This document shows positions 1-6,505 of a stretch of 15,554 bases of DNA, in pieces. Position 1 is the stretch's first letter. The number at the start of each line of letters is the position of its first letter. The stretch spans positions 1 through 15,554 of the forward strand of contig JAWXUO010000045.1 of the NCBI GenBank assembly GCA_044426355.1, written 5' to 3'. The stretch comes from CAYJLC01 sp044426355 (GTDB lineage: Bacteria; Bacillota; Clostridia; Oscillospirales; Butyricicoccaceae). Position numbers and translations under genes: made by a program. Below the pieces are notes generated by a model. That model did no database searches and was not told where the DNA came from. It was given only the letters and a program-made list of their open reading frames with translations.

Positions 1-1152
1 TTACTCATCATCTGCCAACCTGTCGTCAAGTTCTTCTTCTGGAACTTCTTCAGGTTCGACAGTATCGTTTGGGGTGGTATCAACTTCAGCGTTAGGAGTA
101 ACTGTTGTAACCGTAAAATAAGTTGTAGCCGAAGAAAGCGAAGCGTTGTCACTCGCAATGTCTATTAAATCCCAGTCGCTTTGAGAACCTTTGAAATAAA
201 TATCAGTTAAGTTTGTACAATCAGAAAAAGCAGATGCTTTTATAGAGTTTAAGTTGCTCGAAATAGAAATATTTTGTAAACTTACACATTGTTTGAAAGC
301 ATATATGTCGATAGAAGTTACAGAACTTGGGATAGTAATGCTTTTTAGACTTGAACATGAGCCAAAAGCACCAACTGGAATGGTTTGCAGTAAAGTGGAT
401 AAAGTAACGCTTTCTAGTTTAGAACAATTCGCAAAAGCGTATTCGCCAAGCGACGTTACGGAATTTGGAATAGATACACTCGCAAGATCGTAACATTCTG
501 CAAAGGCATAGTCAGAAATGGTAGTAACAGAACTCGGTATAGAAATATTTTTCAAATATGTACTTCTTTTAAAAGAAGATGAAGAAATAGTTACAACACC
601 ATCTGGAACAGAAAAACTAGTGCGTGGATTACCGATAGGGTATTGAATTAGCGTAGTCATGCTACTATTATATAGAACGCCATCTACAGATTTATAATGT
701 GCGTTATTCTCATCTACGGTGATATTTACAAGATATGAACATAAATCAAATGCATTTGTAGCAATAGTTTGCATATTTGCAGGAATATTTATAGTAGTTA
801 GGTCAGAACAGCCAGAAAAAGCTAGACTGCCTATAGATGTGATTGTGTCTGGAAAATAAACAGCTTTTAGGCTAGTGCAAGAACTAAAAGCATTCGCCGA
901 TATAGTAGTAACAGTTACCCCTTCAATTACGCTCGGAATATCAGCTTTTTCTATGTTTTCATTAGCATTTGTTACAGAGCCAGTCGCCGTGTCAAAGGTA
1001 ATAAAATCGTATGTGCCATCACCAACAGATACAGAAATTTCTGTTCCAGTTTGGTAATTAATAGTTATATCTTGGTATATAGTTTCAACAGCTGACGCAC
1101 AAAAGTTAAAACATAAAGTTACTATTAGTGCTAAAGTTGTAATTTTTTTCAT
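1..1152 (-). CDS. Secreted BspA-like leucine-rich-repeat (LRR_5) protein
   Basis: The 383-residue protein starts with a classical signal peptide (MKKITTLALIVTLCF..., cleavage near CASA-VET), so it should be exported. Residues of about 25-75 form a small beta-rich N-terminal segment (DGTYDFITFDTATGSV) that the next gene also carries. From about 75 to 330 there are at least eight LRR_5 repeats of about 23 residues with the pattern IPxSVTSIgxyAFxxCxxL. The tail after residue 345 is Thr/Pro-rich and ends strongly acidic; there is no LPXTG or membrane anchor. An AAGGAA sequence lies a few bases before the ATG and overlaps the end of the upstream gene, from which it is separated by only 15 bp, so the two are probably co-transcribed. 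BspA-type LRR proteins are usually surface or secreted adhesion and binding proteins; the ligand cannot be inferred. The stop codon is the first three bases of the window. Confidence 0.9.
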   Translation of the reverse strand: MKKITTLALIVTLCFNFCASAVETIYQDITINYQTGTEISVSVGDGTYDFITFDTATGSVTNANENIEKADIPSVIEGVTVTTISANAFSSCTSLKAVYFPDTITSIGSLAFSGCSDLTTINIPANMQTIATNAFDLCSYLVNITVDENNAHYKSVDGVLYNSSMTTLIQYPIGNPRTSFSVPDGVVTISSSSFKRSTYLKNISIPSSVTTISDYAFAECYDLASVSIPNSVTSLGEYAFANCSKLESVTLSTLLQTIPVGAFGSCSSLKSITIPSSVTSIDIYAFKQCVSLQNISISSNLNSIKASAFSDCTNLTDIYFKGSQSDWDLIDIASDNASLSSATTYFTVTTVTPNAEVDTTPNDTVEPEEVPEEELDDRLADDE

Positions 1153-1167
1153 TAAGTATCTTCCTTA

Positions 1168-2259
1168 TTATTCATTAGTATAAATATTGTAGAAATTATT
1201 TTTTTCTATTCTAAAATCTAAAATTTCGCTTAAATCAAATAGGTTATAGTATATAAAATTATCTATCGTGTAACCATTTAGATAAAAAATATCACTTTCT
1301 AAGCAAATTTTAGAAAAGGTAGGGGTTGCGATATGGTGTTTTTCGAAATCTAGAAAAAGTTCGTTTTCAGAGGGAGTATATGCCTCGTTTTTATGTATAT
1401 ACGTAACTTGTCTATCTTTGTAATATTGTATTTCAAAAAAACTTTGAGTGTCTTTAAGTAAAACTGCAATATCTGAAAGTTTAAAATAAACACTATCATC
1501 TACAACAAAAAAAGTGGCTTGTAAACGTGTTTCGTTTATAAAAATATAAGAATTAGATGAAAGTTTATTATAAGCAAGCTCAGGCATTGGCATATAATAA
1601 TAGATTGAGGTATCTAAAGTTGTATAATTTAAATTTTTCCAAGATTTTCTTGAGCCTTCGTAGTGAATTTGTTTTAAATTATCACAACTTAAAAAAACAT
1701 TACTTTCAATGTTTTTAATAGTTTTTGGGATATTGATATGGTCTAAACTGTAGCAAAAACTAAAAGCACCATTTTCTATCGTAGTTAAATTTTGTGGTAG
1801 AGCCACGTATTTTAGATTATAACAGCTATAAAACGTCATTTCGTTGATTTTTTCTAAATAATTCGGTAAAAAAACTTGGAAAAGACGTGGACAAGATGCA
1901 AAAGCTAAATTTCCTATCTCTAAAATAGAGTTTGGCAAAACAGCACTCGTTAAATTTTCTTTGCAATAAAAAGCCATTTCTGCGATATATAAAACGTCGA
2001 TGTCTTCAATTTTAGCAGGAATATTTGCAGTGATTATATGGTCGTGTGAAGATAAAACTGTTTGTGTGCTTTTGTCAAAATTAATAAAATCGAAATCATT
2101 ATCTCCAACTTTAACAGTCACGATGTTTTCTCTGATAGAAACAGTGCTATCAATATTTTCGGGCAAAGCAAAGCTATCTCCATTTGTTGTAGAAAATACA
2201 TTAAAAGGGATTAAGTTCATACATATAATAATTAATAAAATTTTTATATATCTTTTCAC
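1168..2259 (-). CDS. Secreted LRR_5 protein with C-terminal stalk-like (copper amine oxidase N-like) domain
   Basis: I choose a GTG start at 2259. It has AAAGGA 9 bases upstream and directly begins a signal peptide (VKRYIKILLIIICMNLIPF), giving about 363 residues. The frame is open to an ATG at 2343, but that would add 28 residues ahead of the signal peptide and has no good ribosome-binding site. After the signal peptide comes the same N-terminal segment as in the neighbour (VGDNDFDFINFDKSTQTV), then about five LRR_5 repeats (for example NIPKTIKNIESNVFLSCDNL). The C-terminal part has motifs such as SVYFKLSDIAVLL and IYYNLFDLSEILDF, resembling the copper-amine-oxidase N-terminal-like stalk repeats found in many clostridial secreted proteins; that identification is by pattern only. 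It is probably the first gene of a two-gene surface-protein operon and a diverged paralogue of the downstream gene. Confidence 0.85.
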   Translation of the reverse strand: MKRYIKILLIIICMNLIPFNVFSTTNGDSFALPENIDSTVSIRENIVTVKVGDNDFDFINFDKSTQTVLSSHDHIITANIPAKIEDIDVLYIAEMAFYCKENLTSAVLPNSILEIGNLAFASCPRLFQVFLPNYLEKINEMTFYSCYNLKYVALPQNLTTIENGAFSFCYSLDHINIPKTIKNIESNVFLSCDNLKQIHYEGSRKSWKNLNYTTLDTSIYYYMPMPELAYNKLSSNSYIFINETRLQATFFVVDDSVYFKLSDIAVLLKDTQSFFEIQYYKDRQVTYIHKNEAYTPSENELFLDFEKHHIATPTFSKICLESDIFYLNGYTIDNFIYYNLFDLSEILDFRIEKNNFYNIYTNE

Positions 2260-2290
2260 AAGAAACAGTCCTTTGCTAAAAAATTTCTTA

Positions 2291-2458
2291 TATAGGCAAC
2301 TTCTCATAACTATAATAGATAAATTTTTCGTTAATTTGTGCAAAAATTATGCAGTAATACTTTCGTCTAACAAGTGATTTTTGTGCGACGTTACGAAAAA
2401 ATTTGCAAAAAAGTTGACTATTAAGGCGTGAGCTGTTAGTTGTGAGGAATTGCCTATA
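2291..2458. repeat. Imperfect 22-bp inverted repeat pair around the LRR promoter region
   Basis: Positions 2291-2312 (beginning TATAGGCAAC, ending ATAACTA) match the reverse complement of 2437-2458 (beginning TATAGGCAAT, ending ACAACTA) at 19 of 22 bases, and the outer 9 bp are perfect. The arms enclose 124 bp. The enclosed DNA has no convincing gene. It could be a small remnant element or a regulatory dyad; nothing decides between them. The rest of the 2260-2587 gap shows no other clear feature. Confidence 0.5.
2346..2373 (-). promoter_or_regulatory. Possible promoter of the LRR gene pair
   Basis: On the minus strand TTGTTA (2373-2368), a 16-bp spacer and CATAAT (2351-2346) make a weak sigma-A-like promoter. 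Transcription would start near 2339, upstream of the chosen GTG at 2259 but just after the alternative ATG at 2343, which would support the GTG. The match is mediocre and other AT-rich hexamers are nearby. Confidence 0.3.
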
Positions 2459-2587
2459 CATACTATATCAAAAAAACTAATAAAATACAAGCTTTTTTAT
2501 AAATAAAAGGTGGGATAAAATTGTAAATTATAGTTTGAATTATTAAGAAAAAATTTTGAAAAAATCATAAAAAAGTGCGTATTTTTA

Positions 2588-2616
2588 TTGACTAATATAT
2601 GTATATATGGTATAAT
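2588..2616 (+). promoter_or_regulatory. Sigma-A promoter of the arsR-permease operon
   Basis: TTGACT (2588-2593) and a perfect TATAAT (2611-2616) are separated by exactly 17 bp. The predicted start lies about 25 bases before the ArsR ribosome-binding site. This is one of the best promoter matches in the window. Confidence 0.8.
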
Positions 2617-2633
2617 GAACATATAAGCATATA
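2604..2633. promoter_or_regulatory. Candidate ArsR/SmtB operator over the -10 box
   Basis: A dyad TATATG (2604-2609), N10, CATATA (2620-2625) straddles the -10 box. Overlapping it, 2613-2630 contains TAATGAACATATAAGCAT, which resembles known SmtB/CzrA operators of the form ATGAACAnATAnnCA. The position over the -10 box and transcription start suits metal-relieved repression by the ArsR protein encoded just downstream. The exact dyad boundaries are uncertain. Confidence 0.5.
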
Positions 2634-2647
2634 AAGGAGGTTTGTAT

Positions 2648-2974
2648 ATGTTGCAACATGAAAATATCTATAACGAAACCCTGTTTTCAGGAAAAAATAT
2701 CCCAACTACAGAGTTGTCATATTTGTTTAAAATTTTATCAGATGATACACGTCTTAAAATATTATTTGTTTTACGAGAGGGAGAGCATTGCGTTTTTCAC
2801 ATCAGTGAAAAGGTTAGTATGAAACAGTCTTCTGTGTCACACCAGTTAAAAACGCTTAGACAATACAAAGTAGTAAAGGTTCGACGAGAGGGTAGACAAG
2901 CTTTTTACTCACTTACTGATGAGCATATTTTTCAATTGCTAGATATAGGCCTTACACATATTTTAGAAGAATAA
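2648..2974 (+). CDS. ArsR/SmtB-family metal-sensing repressor (alpha5 site)
   Basis: I start at the ATG at 2648, 7 bases after AAAGGAGG; an in-frame TTG at 2642 abuts the ribosome-binding site and is unlikely. The 108-residue protein is a winged-helix ArsR-family repressor: LSDDTRLKILFVL leads into the domain, SMKQSSVSHQLKTLR is the recognition helix and REGRQAFYSL the wing. The C-terminal helix reads DEHIFQLLDIGLTHILEE, with D, H (+2), H (+13) and E (+16), exactly the spacing of the alpha5 metal ligands of SmtB/CzrA-type sensors. The alpha3 CxC-type site is not present (HCVFHI has a single Cys). This predicts a Zn(II)/Co(II)-type sensor that dissociates from DNA when metal is bound. The permease gene follows after 11 bp, so it very probably controls that efflux gene and itself. 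Confidence 0.9.
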   Translation: MLQHENIYNETLFSGKNIPTTELSYLFKILSDDTRLKILFVLREGEHCVFHISEKVSMKQSSVSHQLKTLRQYKVVKVRREGRQAFYSLTDEHIFQLLDIGLTHILEE

Positions 2975-2985
2975 AGGAGAAATAG

Positions 2986-4179
2986 ATGGAAATTTTAAAA
3001 GCATTTTGCTTAAATTTTTTAGAGATGTTTATAGGAATGTCTTTTTATATAATGCTAGGATTGTTTTTTGTAGGTATTTTAAATGTTTACGTAAATCGTG
3101 AGAATATTTTAAAACATTTTGGTGCAAAAAACTTCTCGGCTGTATTAAAAGCATCAGCAGCTGGTGTACCACTTCCACTGTGTTCGTGTGGAGTTGTACC
3201 TACGGCAGTAGAGTTAAAACGTGGTGGAGCATCAAACGGAGCAGTTATTTCGTTTTTAATATCGACTCCACAAACTGGGGTAGATAGCATACTTGCTACA
3301 TATTCTATGATGGGTGCTGTTATGGCAATATTTAGACCACTTGCAGCGTTTTGCTCGGGATTGCTCGGTGGTGCTTTTGTAAATATGTTCGCAAAAGATA
3401 CTGAAATCATGGGCGAAGTTGAACTTTCATGCTGTTGCTCAAGTGAACCAGTCGAAAGTACGTGTTGTAGCTCAAGCGAGCCAGTAGAGAGTGAGTGTTC
3501 ATGTTCAAGTGAGCCAGTAGAGAGTGCGTGTTCATGTTCAAGCGAGCCAGTAGAGAGTGCGTGTTCATGTTCAAGTGAGCCAGTAGAGAGTGCGTGCTGT
3601 TGCTCAAGTGAGCCGATAGATAAATCTGTACCTAAATTTAAATTAGCGATGCAATATTCGTATGGAAAATTTTTAGATGAAATAGCAGGACATTTTATGG
3701 TAGGAATGGTGCTTGCAACATTAATTGCAACGTTTTTACCAGCAGACTTTTTTGTTTCGCTTGGCTTTGATAGTGGTATTCTTGGCATGGTAGCCATGGT
3801 ATTAGTAGGACTTCCAATGTATATTTGCTCATCGTCATCTATTCCAATCGCTCTAGCACTTATGGCAAAAGGATTATCAGCAGGTAGTGCGTTTGTATTT
3901 TTGTTCACAGGACCAGTAACGAATATTGCATCTATGGTGGTTTTGAGTAAAACATTAGGTAAAAAAATAACAGCTATGTACACTTTAGTAGTTGTATTTT
4001 GCTCAATGTTATTCGGTATTATATTAGATTATATTTTAATAGCTTTTGATATAAATATTATGAGCCAAACACATATAGAGGCACACGGGTCGCATACTAA
4101 TCCACTTTCTATAGTTGTGTCTATTATATTTGCTATACTTATCGCTAAAAGTTTTTACAAAAAATATAAAAAAGCATAA
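2986..4179 (+). CDS. SO_0444-type permease, predicted Cu/Zn efflux, with Cys-rich repeat loop
   Basis: This 397-residue polytopic membrane protein is of the permease (former DUF318) superfamily. The first half has the hallmark PLPLCSCGVVP (Cys66, Cys68) followed by SFLISTPQTGVDS; the second half has the matching MYICSSSSIP (Cys281) and FLFTGPVTNIASM, giving the usual pseudo-symmetric arrangement of about eight membrane segments. Between the halves, residues 149-214 are six tandem 11-residue repeats of the type CSCSSEPVESA, adding 14 cysteines to the soluble linker. A weak His-containing stretch (HIEAHGSH) precedes the last segment. A ribosome-binding site AAAGGAG precedes the ATG, and the gene lies 11 bp after an ArsR metal sensor. 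Family knowledge and context suggest export of Cu or Zn; the metal is inferred. ArsP-type organoarsenical permeases are related, but the CSCG motif and linker favour SO_0444. Confidence 0.85.
   Translation: MEILKAFCLNFLEMFIGMSFYIMLGLFFVGILNVYVNRENILKHFGAKNFSAVLKASAAGVPLPLCSCGVVPTAVELKRGGASNGAVISFLISTPQTGVDSILATYSMMGAVMAIFRPLAAFCSGLLGGAFVNMFAKDTEIMGEVELSCCCSSEPVESTCCSSSEPVESECSCSSEPVESACSCSSEPVESACSCSSEPVESACCCSSEPIDKSVPKFKLAMQYSYGKFLDEIAGHFMVGMVLATLIATFLPADFFVSLGFDSGILGMVAMVLVGLPMYICSSSSIPIALALMAKGLSAGSAFVFLFTGPVTNIASMVVLSKTLGKKITAMYTLVVVFCSMLFGIILDYILIAFDINIMSQTHIEAHGSHTNPLSIVVSIIFAILIAKSFYKKYKKA
3430..3627 (+). repeat. Six in-frame 33-bp tandem repeats encoding Cys-rich 11-mers
   Basis: Exactly 198 bp (6 x 33) encode C149 to S214. 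The N-terminal triplet of each unit is CCC, CCS, CSC, CSC, CSC, CCC, followed by SSEPVES plus one variable residue; the last unit ends SSEPIDKS. Units 3 to 5 are nearly identical in DNA, differing at synonymous positions such as AGT/AGC, which points to recent expansion by slippage or unequal crossing-over. The same tract produces long antisense open frames that are artefacts of the repeat. Confidence 0.95.
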
Positions 4180-4229
4180 TTCGACATTGTTTGACAATAA
4201 AACACTTAAAAGTACAAAATTATGTCGAA
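4180..4229. promoter_or_regulatory. Two inverted consensus Spo0A (0A) boxes upstream of spo0A
   Basis: TTCGACAT (4180-4187) and ATGTCGAA (4222-4229) are perfect inverted copies; each contains the 0A-box consensus TGTCGAA. They lie about 80-130 bp upstream of the spo0A -35 box. No T-tract follows the second arm and the 34-base loop is long, so a terminator for the preceding permease gene is a poor explanation. Autoregulation by phosphorylated Spo0A is the likely role. Confidence 0.6.
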
Positions 4230-4308
4230 AAAAGTAAAAAAATAGTTTTTAAAGTGATAAAAAGTGGTAAAAAATAGAAAAGTTTTTATGTTTTTTAATG
4301 AAAAAATG

Positions 4309-4337
4309 TTGAATTTTTTGTAAGGTAATGGTAAAAT
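4309..4337 (+). promoter_or_regulatory. Sigma-A-type promoter of spo0A
   Basis: TTGAAT (4309-4314), a 17-bp spacer and TAAAAT (4332-4337) precede spo0A, giving a leader of about 55 bases before AAAGGAG. A sigma-H promoter, known in front of spo0A in Bacillus, is not obvious here. Confidence 0.65.
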
Positions 4338-4399
4338 ATATGTAAGTTAACTTTATGGGCACCCAAGACAAATAAAAAATTTTAAAGGAGTCACAGAAT

Positions 4400-5173
4400 A
4401 TGAATAAGATTACAACCGTTCTTCTAGCAGATGAAAATATAGCATTCCGTTTACAAATAGAGAAAGAATTAAAACTTTCTAAAAATATAGAAATAATAGC
4501 AAGTGTATCAAATGGGGAGGAATTACTAGAAAAAGCTGTCGAATTATCGCCAGATGTGATAATAACTGATGCAGTTTTACCTAGAATAGATGGTCTTTCG
4601 GCAATAAAATCTCTAAATGCTTTAGCACTACCTAAAAAAGCCAAAGCATTTATAATTTCTTCGTTTTCAAGTACTGATATTTTAAATGAATGTACAAATC
4701 TTGGGGTAGATTATTTTATGCTAAAACCTTTTAATCCAGAAAATTTAGCAGATAAAATAAATACTAGTAATAATATTATTTTAAAAGAAAATTTCGAATC
4801 TGCATCATCAACAGAGCTTGATATAGAAATTCGTGTAACAAATTTAATACACGATATAGGAATTCCTGCACATATCAAGGGGTATCATTATCTTAGAGAA
4901 GCAATTACTCTTGCGATAAAAGATATAACTATCATAAATTCTGTGACGAAAATTTTGTATCCTGATGTTGCAAAGCATTTTAAAACAACGTCTTCACGAG
5001 TAGAAAGAGCTATTAGACATGCAGTAGAAATTGCGTGGGACAGAGGCGATGTAGAAAAATTACAACAAATTTTTGGATATACTATATCAAATTCAAAAGG
5101 AAAACCTACAAATTCTGAGTTTATCTCTATATTAGCTGATAAATTACGCTTAGAAATGAAAAAAGCATCGTAA
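4400..5173 (+). CDS. spo0A: Sporulation master regulator Spo0A
   Basis: The 257-residue response regulator has an N-terminal receiver domain (about 1-120) with the acidic pocket D11/E12, phosphoacceptor D57 (VIITDAVLP), switch residue S87 and conserved K109 (MLKPF). The C-terminal DNA-binding domain (about 140-255) carries diagnostic Spo0A sequence: IHDIGIPAHIKGYHYLREAI, LYPDVAKHFKTTSSRVERAI, HAVEIAWDRGD and GKPTNSEFISILADKLRLE. Length and architecture are typical of clostridial Spo0A, in which orphan kinases usually phosphorylate D57 directly. It has its own promoter, AAAGGAG 9 bases before the ATG, two 0A boxes upstream and a strong terminator downstream, so it is monocistronic. The usual clostridial upstream neighbour spoIVB is absent; a metal-efflux operon occupies that place. 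Confidence 0.97.
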   Translation: MNKITTVLLADENIAFRLQIEKELKLSKNIEIIASVSNGEELLEKAVELSPDVIITDAVLPRIDGLSAIKSLNALALPKKAKAFIISSFSSTDILNECTNLGVDYFMLKPFNPENLADKINTSNNIILKENFESASSTELDIEIRVTNLIHDIGIPAHIKGYHYLREAITLAIKDITIINSVTKILYPDVAKHFKTTSSRVERAIRHAVEIAWDRGDVEKLQQIFGYTISNSKGKPTNSEFISILADKLRLEMKKAS

Positions 5174-5203
5174 ATTTGTAATTAAATTTAACGATTGATA
5201 ATA

Positions 5204-5232
5204 AAAAGAACTGATATTTCGTCAGTTCTTTT
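5204..5232 (+). terminator. Rho-independent terminator after spo0A
   Basis: A perfect 11-bp stem, AAAAGAACTGA / TCAGTTCTTTT, closes a 7-base loop and ends in a T-rich run. It lies 30 bp after the spo0A stop. A very similar sequence recurs at 5992-6013 on the other side of the non-coding element. Confidence 0.85.
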
Positions 5233-5268
5233 GTTTATTTAAGTGAATTTTATAATAAGTACGTTTTT

Positions 5269-5980
5269 ATAACTTGTATCAGGTGAATTTATTAATTAAA
5301 GTAGTGTTTTTTCTTTTAACACTCGCCGTTTGGATTTACTTAGTTAATAACTTGTACCAGTTAAATTTATTAATTAAAGTAGTATTTTTTCTTTGAACAC
5401 TCGCCGTTTGGCAGTTCTTATATCGATAAGAACTCAATCGAAAAACTTTTTAGAAAAGTTTTACAAAATCTATTGTTTATTGTTGTTTTATGTTTTGACG
5501 GTTAGGTGTAAAGTTATTTTAAGGCTTTGAGTTTTAGACTACGCTAACGCTCGTGCTATATTACATAAAATTTGCATTTTACAGACGAAAAAACACCTAG
5601 CGTTCCGTTTATCTTCAATATGCGTTGTTTTAATCTGTGCAGAGTTTGAAACTTTGTAGTAAAATGATAAAACTACTTAAATTTAGGCTGTTTTGTGCTG
5701 TTATCACAGTAAAAATATAGCAAAAGTGAACGATAGTGGTGAAAAAAGCACGCCTATTAAGCTCTACTCTAGCCGAATTATTTTACATAAAACAAATCTA
5801 TAAATAAATTTGGTAAAACTTTTCTAAAAAGTTTTTCGCTTGAGTTCTTGGCGACCCAAGAACTGCCAAACGGCGAGAGTCAAAAATAATAAATTAGATT
5901 TAATCAATAAATTTAATTAGCACAAATCATAAAATAAGTCACGCCAAACGGCGAGTGTTAAAATAAAAAAATTACTTTAT
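5269..5980. repeat. Non-coding inverted-repeat element, copy 1 (MITE-like or RNA-encoding)
   Basis: This fills the 840-bp gap between spo0A and hxlR and has no credible ORF. Two tandem units of about 78 bp on the left, each ending ACTCGCCGTTTGG (5321-5333, 5399-5411), face inverted units on the right (CCAAACGGCG at 5866-5875 and 5944-5953). Inside them lie subterminal hairpins at 5413-5434 and 5843-5864 (stem AGTTCTTnn/nnAAGAACT). Next come A/T hairpins AAAACTTTT-N3-AAAAGTTTT, then a core of about 350 bp shared with copy 2. Both copies are in the same orientation. It encodes no transposase; mobility is inferred from copy number and inverted ends. Exact ends are uncertain; both copies share GCATAAAAAA at the right edge. 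Confidence 0.75.
5413..5864 (+). ncRNA. Conserved structured core of element copy 1 (candidate RNA, strand uncertain)
   Basis: Bounded by the two AGTTCTT hairpins, this core aligns to copy 2 over its whole length, best in the right half. Conserved blocks include CCGTTTATCTTCAATATGCG (5604-5623), AATCTGTGCAGAG, and AACGATAGTGGTGAAAAAAG. Stems supported in both copies include AGGTGT (5514-5519) with ACACCT (5593-5598), GTAGT with ACTAC, and AGTGG with CTACT. Conservation of pairing rather than of an ORF suggests a structured RNA or structured DNA. I see no known RNA family and no clear promoter; strand is assigned only by convention. Confidence 0.35.
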
Positions 5981-5983
5981 GCA

Positions 5984-6013
5984 TAAAAAAACTGACATTT
6001 AGTCAGTTCTTTT
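5984..6013 (-). terminator. Terminator of the hxlR-family gene
   Basis: On the minus strand, right at the stop codon, AACTGAC-TAAAT-GTCAGTT forms a 7-bp stem followed by a run of T. On the plus strand the same bases end in TTCTTTT, so it may work in both directions. It shares 20 of 22 bases with the spo0A terminator. Confidence 0.7.
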
Positions 6014-6356
6014 ACTCTGTTGCATTTTGTGGAATATTATTTTCAACTTTTTCCTTATAATCTTTGCCCCAAACTTCTAAAGCTGTTAAAATTGGTTGCA
6101 AACTATACCCAAGTTCTGTTAGCGAATATTCTACTTTAGGTGGAACTTCTGCGTATATTTTTCTAGCAACTAAACCACTTTCTTCCATTTGTCGAAGATT
6201 TGAAGTTAAAACTTTTTGAGAAATAAATTCGATGGATTTTTTTAGTTCTCCAAAACGTTTTGTGCCACTAAGTAAATCACGAATTATTAAAATTTTCCAT
6301 TTATCGCTAATGAGAGTTAGCGTGGTTTCGACAGGGCAAGGTGGAAGTGTATTCAT
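6012..6356 (-). CDS. HxlR-family winged-helix regulator
   Basis: The 114-residue protein matches the HxlR (MarR-like) family along its length. CPVETTLTLISDKWKILIIRDL is the conserved opening, with Cys7 in the position often used as a redox or electrophile sensor. GTKRFGELKKSIEFISQKVLTSNLRQMEESGLV is the helix-turn-helix, and KVEYSLTELGYSLQPIL the wing and dimer helix. AAGGAG lies 7 bases before the ATG. It is transcribed divergently from the zinc-ribbon membrane protein, and the two promoters stand nearly back to back, so it may control that gene as well as itself. HxlR proteins commonly respond to aldehydes, quinones or oxidants; the signal here is unknown. Confidence 0.92.
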   Translation of the reverse strand: MNTLPPCPVETTLTLISDKWKILIIRDLLSGTKRFGELKKSIEFISQKVLTSNLRQMEESGLVARKIYAEVPPKVEYSLTELGYSLQPILTALEVWGKDYKEKVENNIPQNATE

Positions 6357-6376
6357 ATTTTTCTCCTTTAATATAA

Positions 6377-6400
6377 GCTAATATTTATGAATATTTTAGC
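6377..6400. promoter_or_regulatory. Candidate HxlR operator
   Basis: An imperfect 24-bp dyad, GCTAATATTTAT / GAATATTTTAGC, with perfect 5-bp outer arms, overlaps the -10 box and start region of the hxlR-type gene. Its position suits autorepression. Confidence 0.4.
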
Positions 6401-6421
6401 ATATTATAGCTCTTGTGTCAA
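6393..6421 (-). promoter_or_regulatory. Promoter of the hxlR-family gene
   Basis: On the minus strand, a perfect TTGACA (6421-6416), a 17-bp spacer and TAAAAT (6398-6393) precede the gene, with about 30 bases of leader. Confidence 0.75.
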
Positions 6422-6430
6422 TTATTAGAC

Positions 6431-6459
6431 TTGTAAAGATTTAATATATATGTTATAAT
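6431..6459 (+). promoter_or_regulatory. Promoter of the zinc-ribbon membrane protein gene
   Basis: TTGTAA (6431-6436), 17 bp and a perfect TATAAT (6454-6459) preceded by TGT (extended -10). Transcription should begin near 6466. Its -35 lies only 9 bp from the divergent hxlR -35. Confidence 0.75.
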
Positions 6460-6505
6460 TTTAATATTAGTGAAACAAAAATTTAAGGCTTATATTAGGA
6501 GTAAA

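Noticed and set aside
2344..2587. A small gene or promoter in the gap upstream of arsR, from TTGACT near 2414 and AAAGGTGG near 2508
   Set aside because: No matching -10 box follows, and the TTG after AAAGGTGG is followed at once by a stop codon.
3087..3983. Long antisense frames over the permease gene, including a 298-codon and a repeat-derived 66-codon frame
   Set aside because: They come from the 33-bp repeats and codon bias of the real gene; the translation has no signal or family match, and the sense frame is a clear membrane transporter.
4180..4229. Rho-independent terminator for the permease gene
   Set aside because: The 8-bp arms are separated by a 34-base loop and no T-run follows on the plus strand; the arms match 0A boxes exactly.
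5413..5864. Retron, group II intron or other known structured RNA
   Set aside because: There is no reverse transcriptase in the window, no domain V-like hairpin, and no tmRNA, RNase P or SRP signature blocks.
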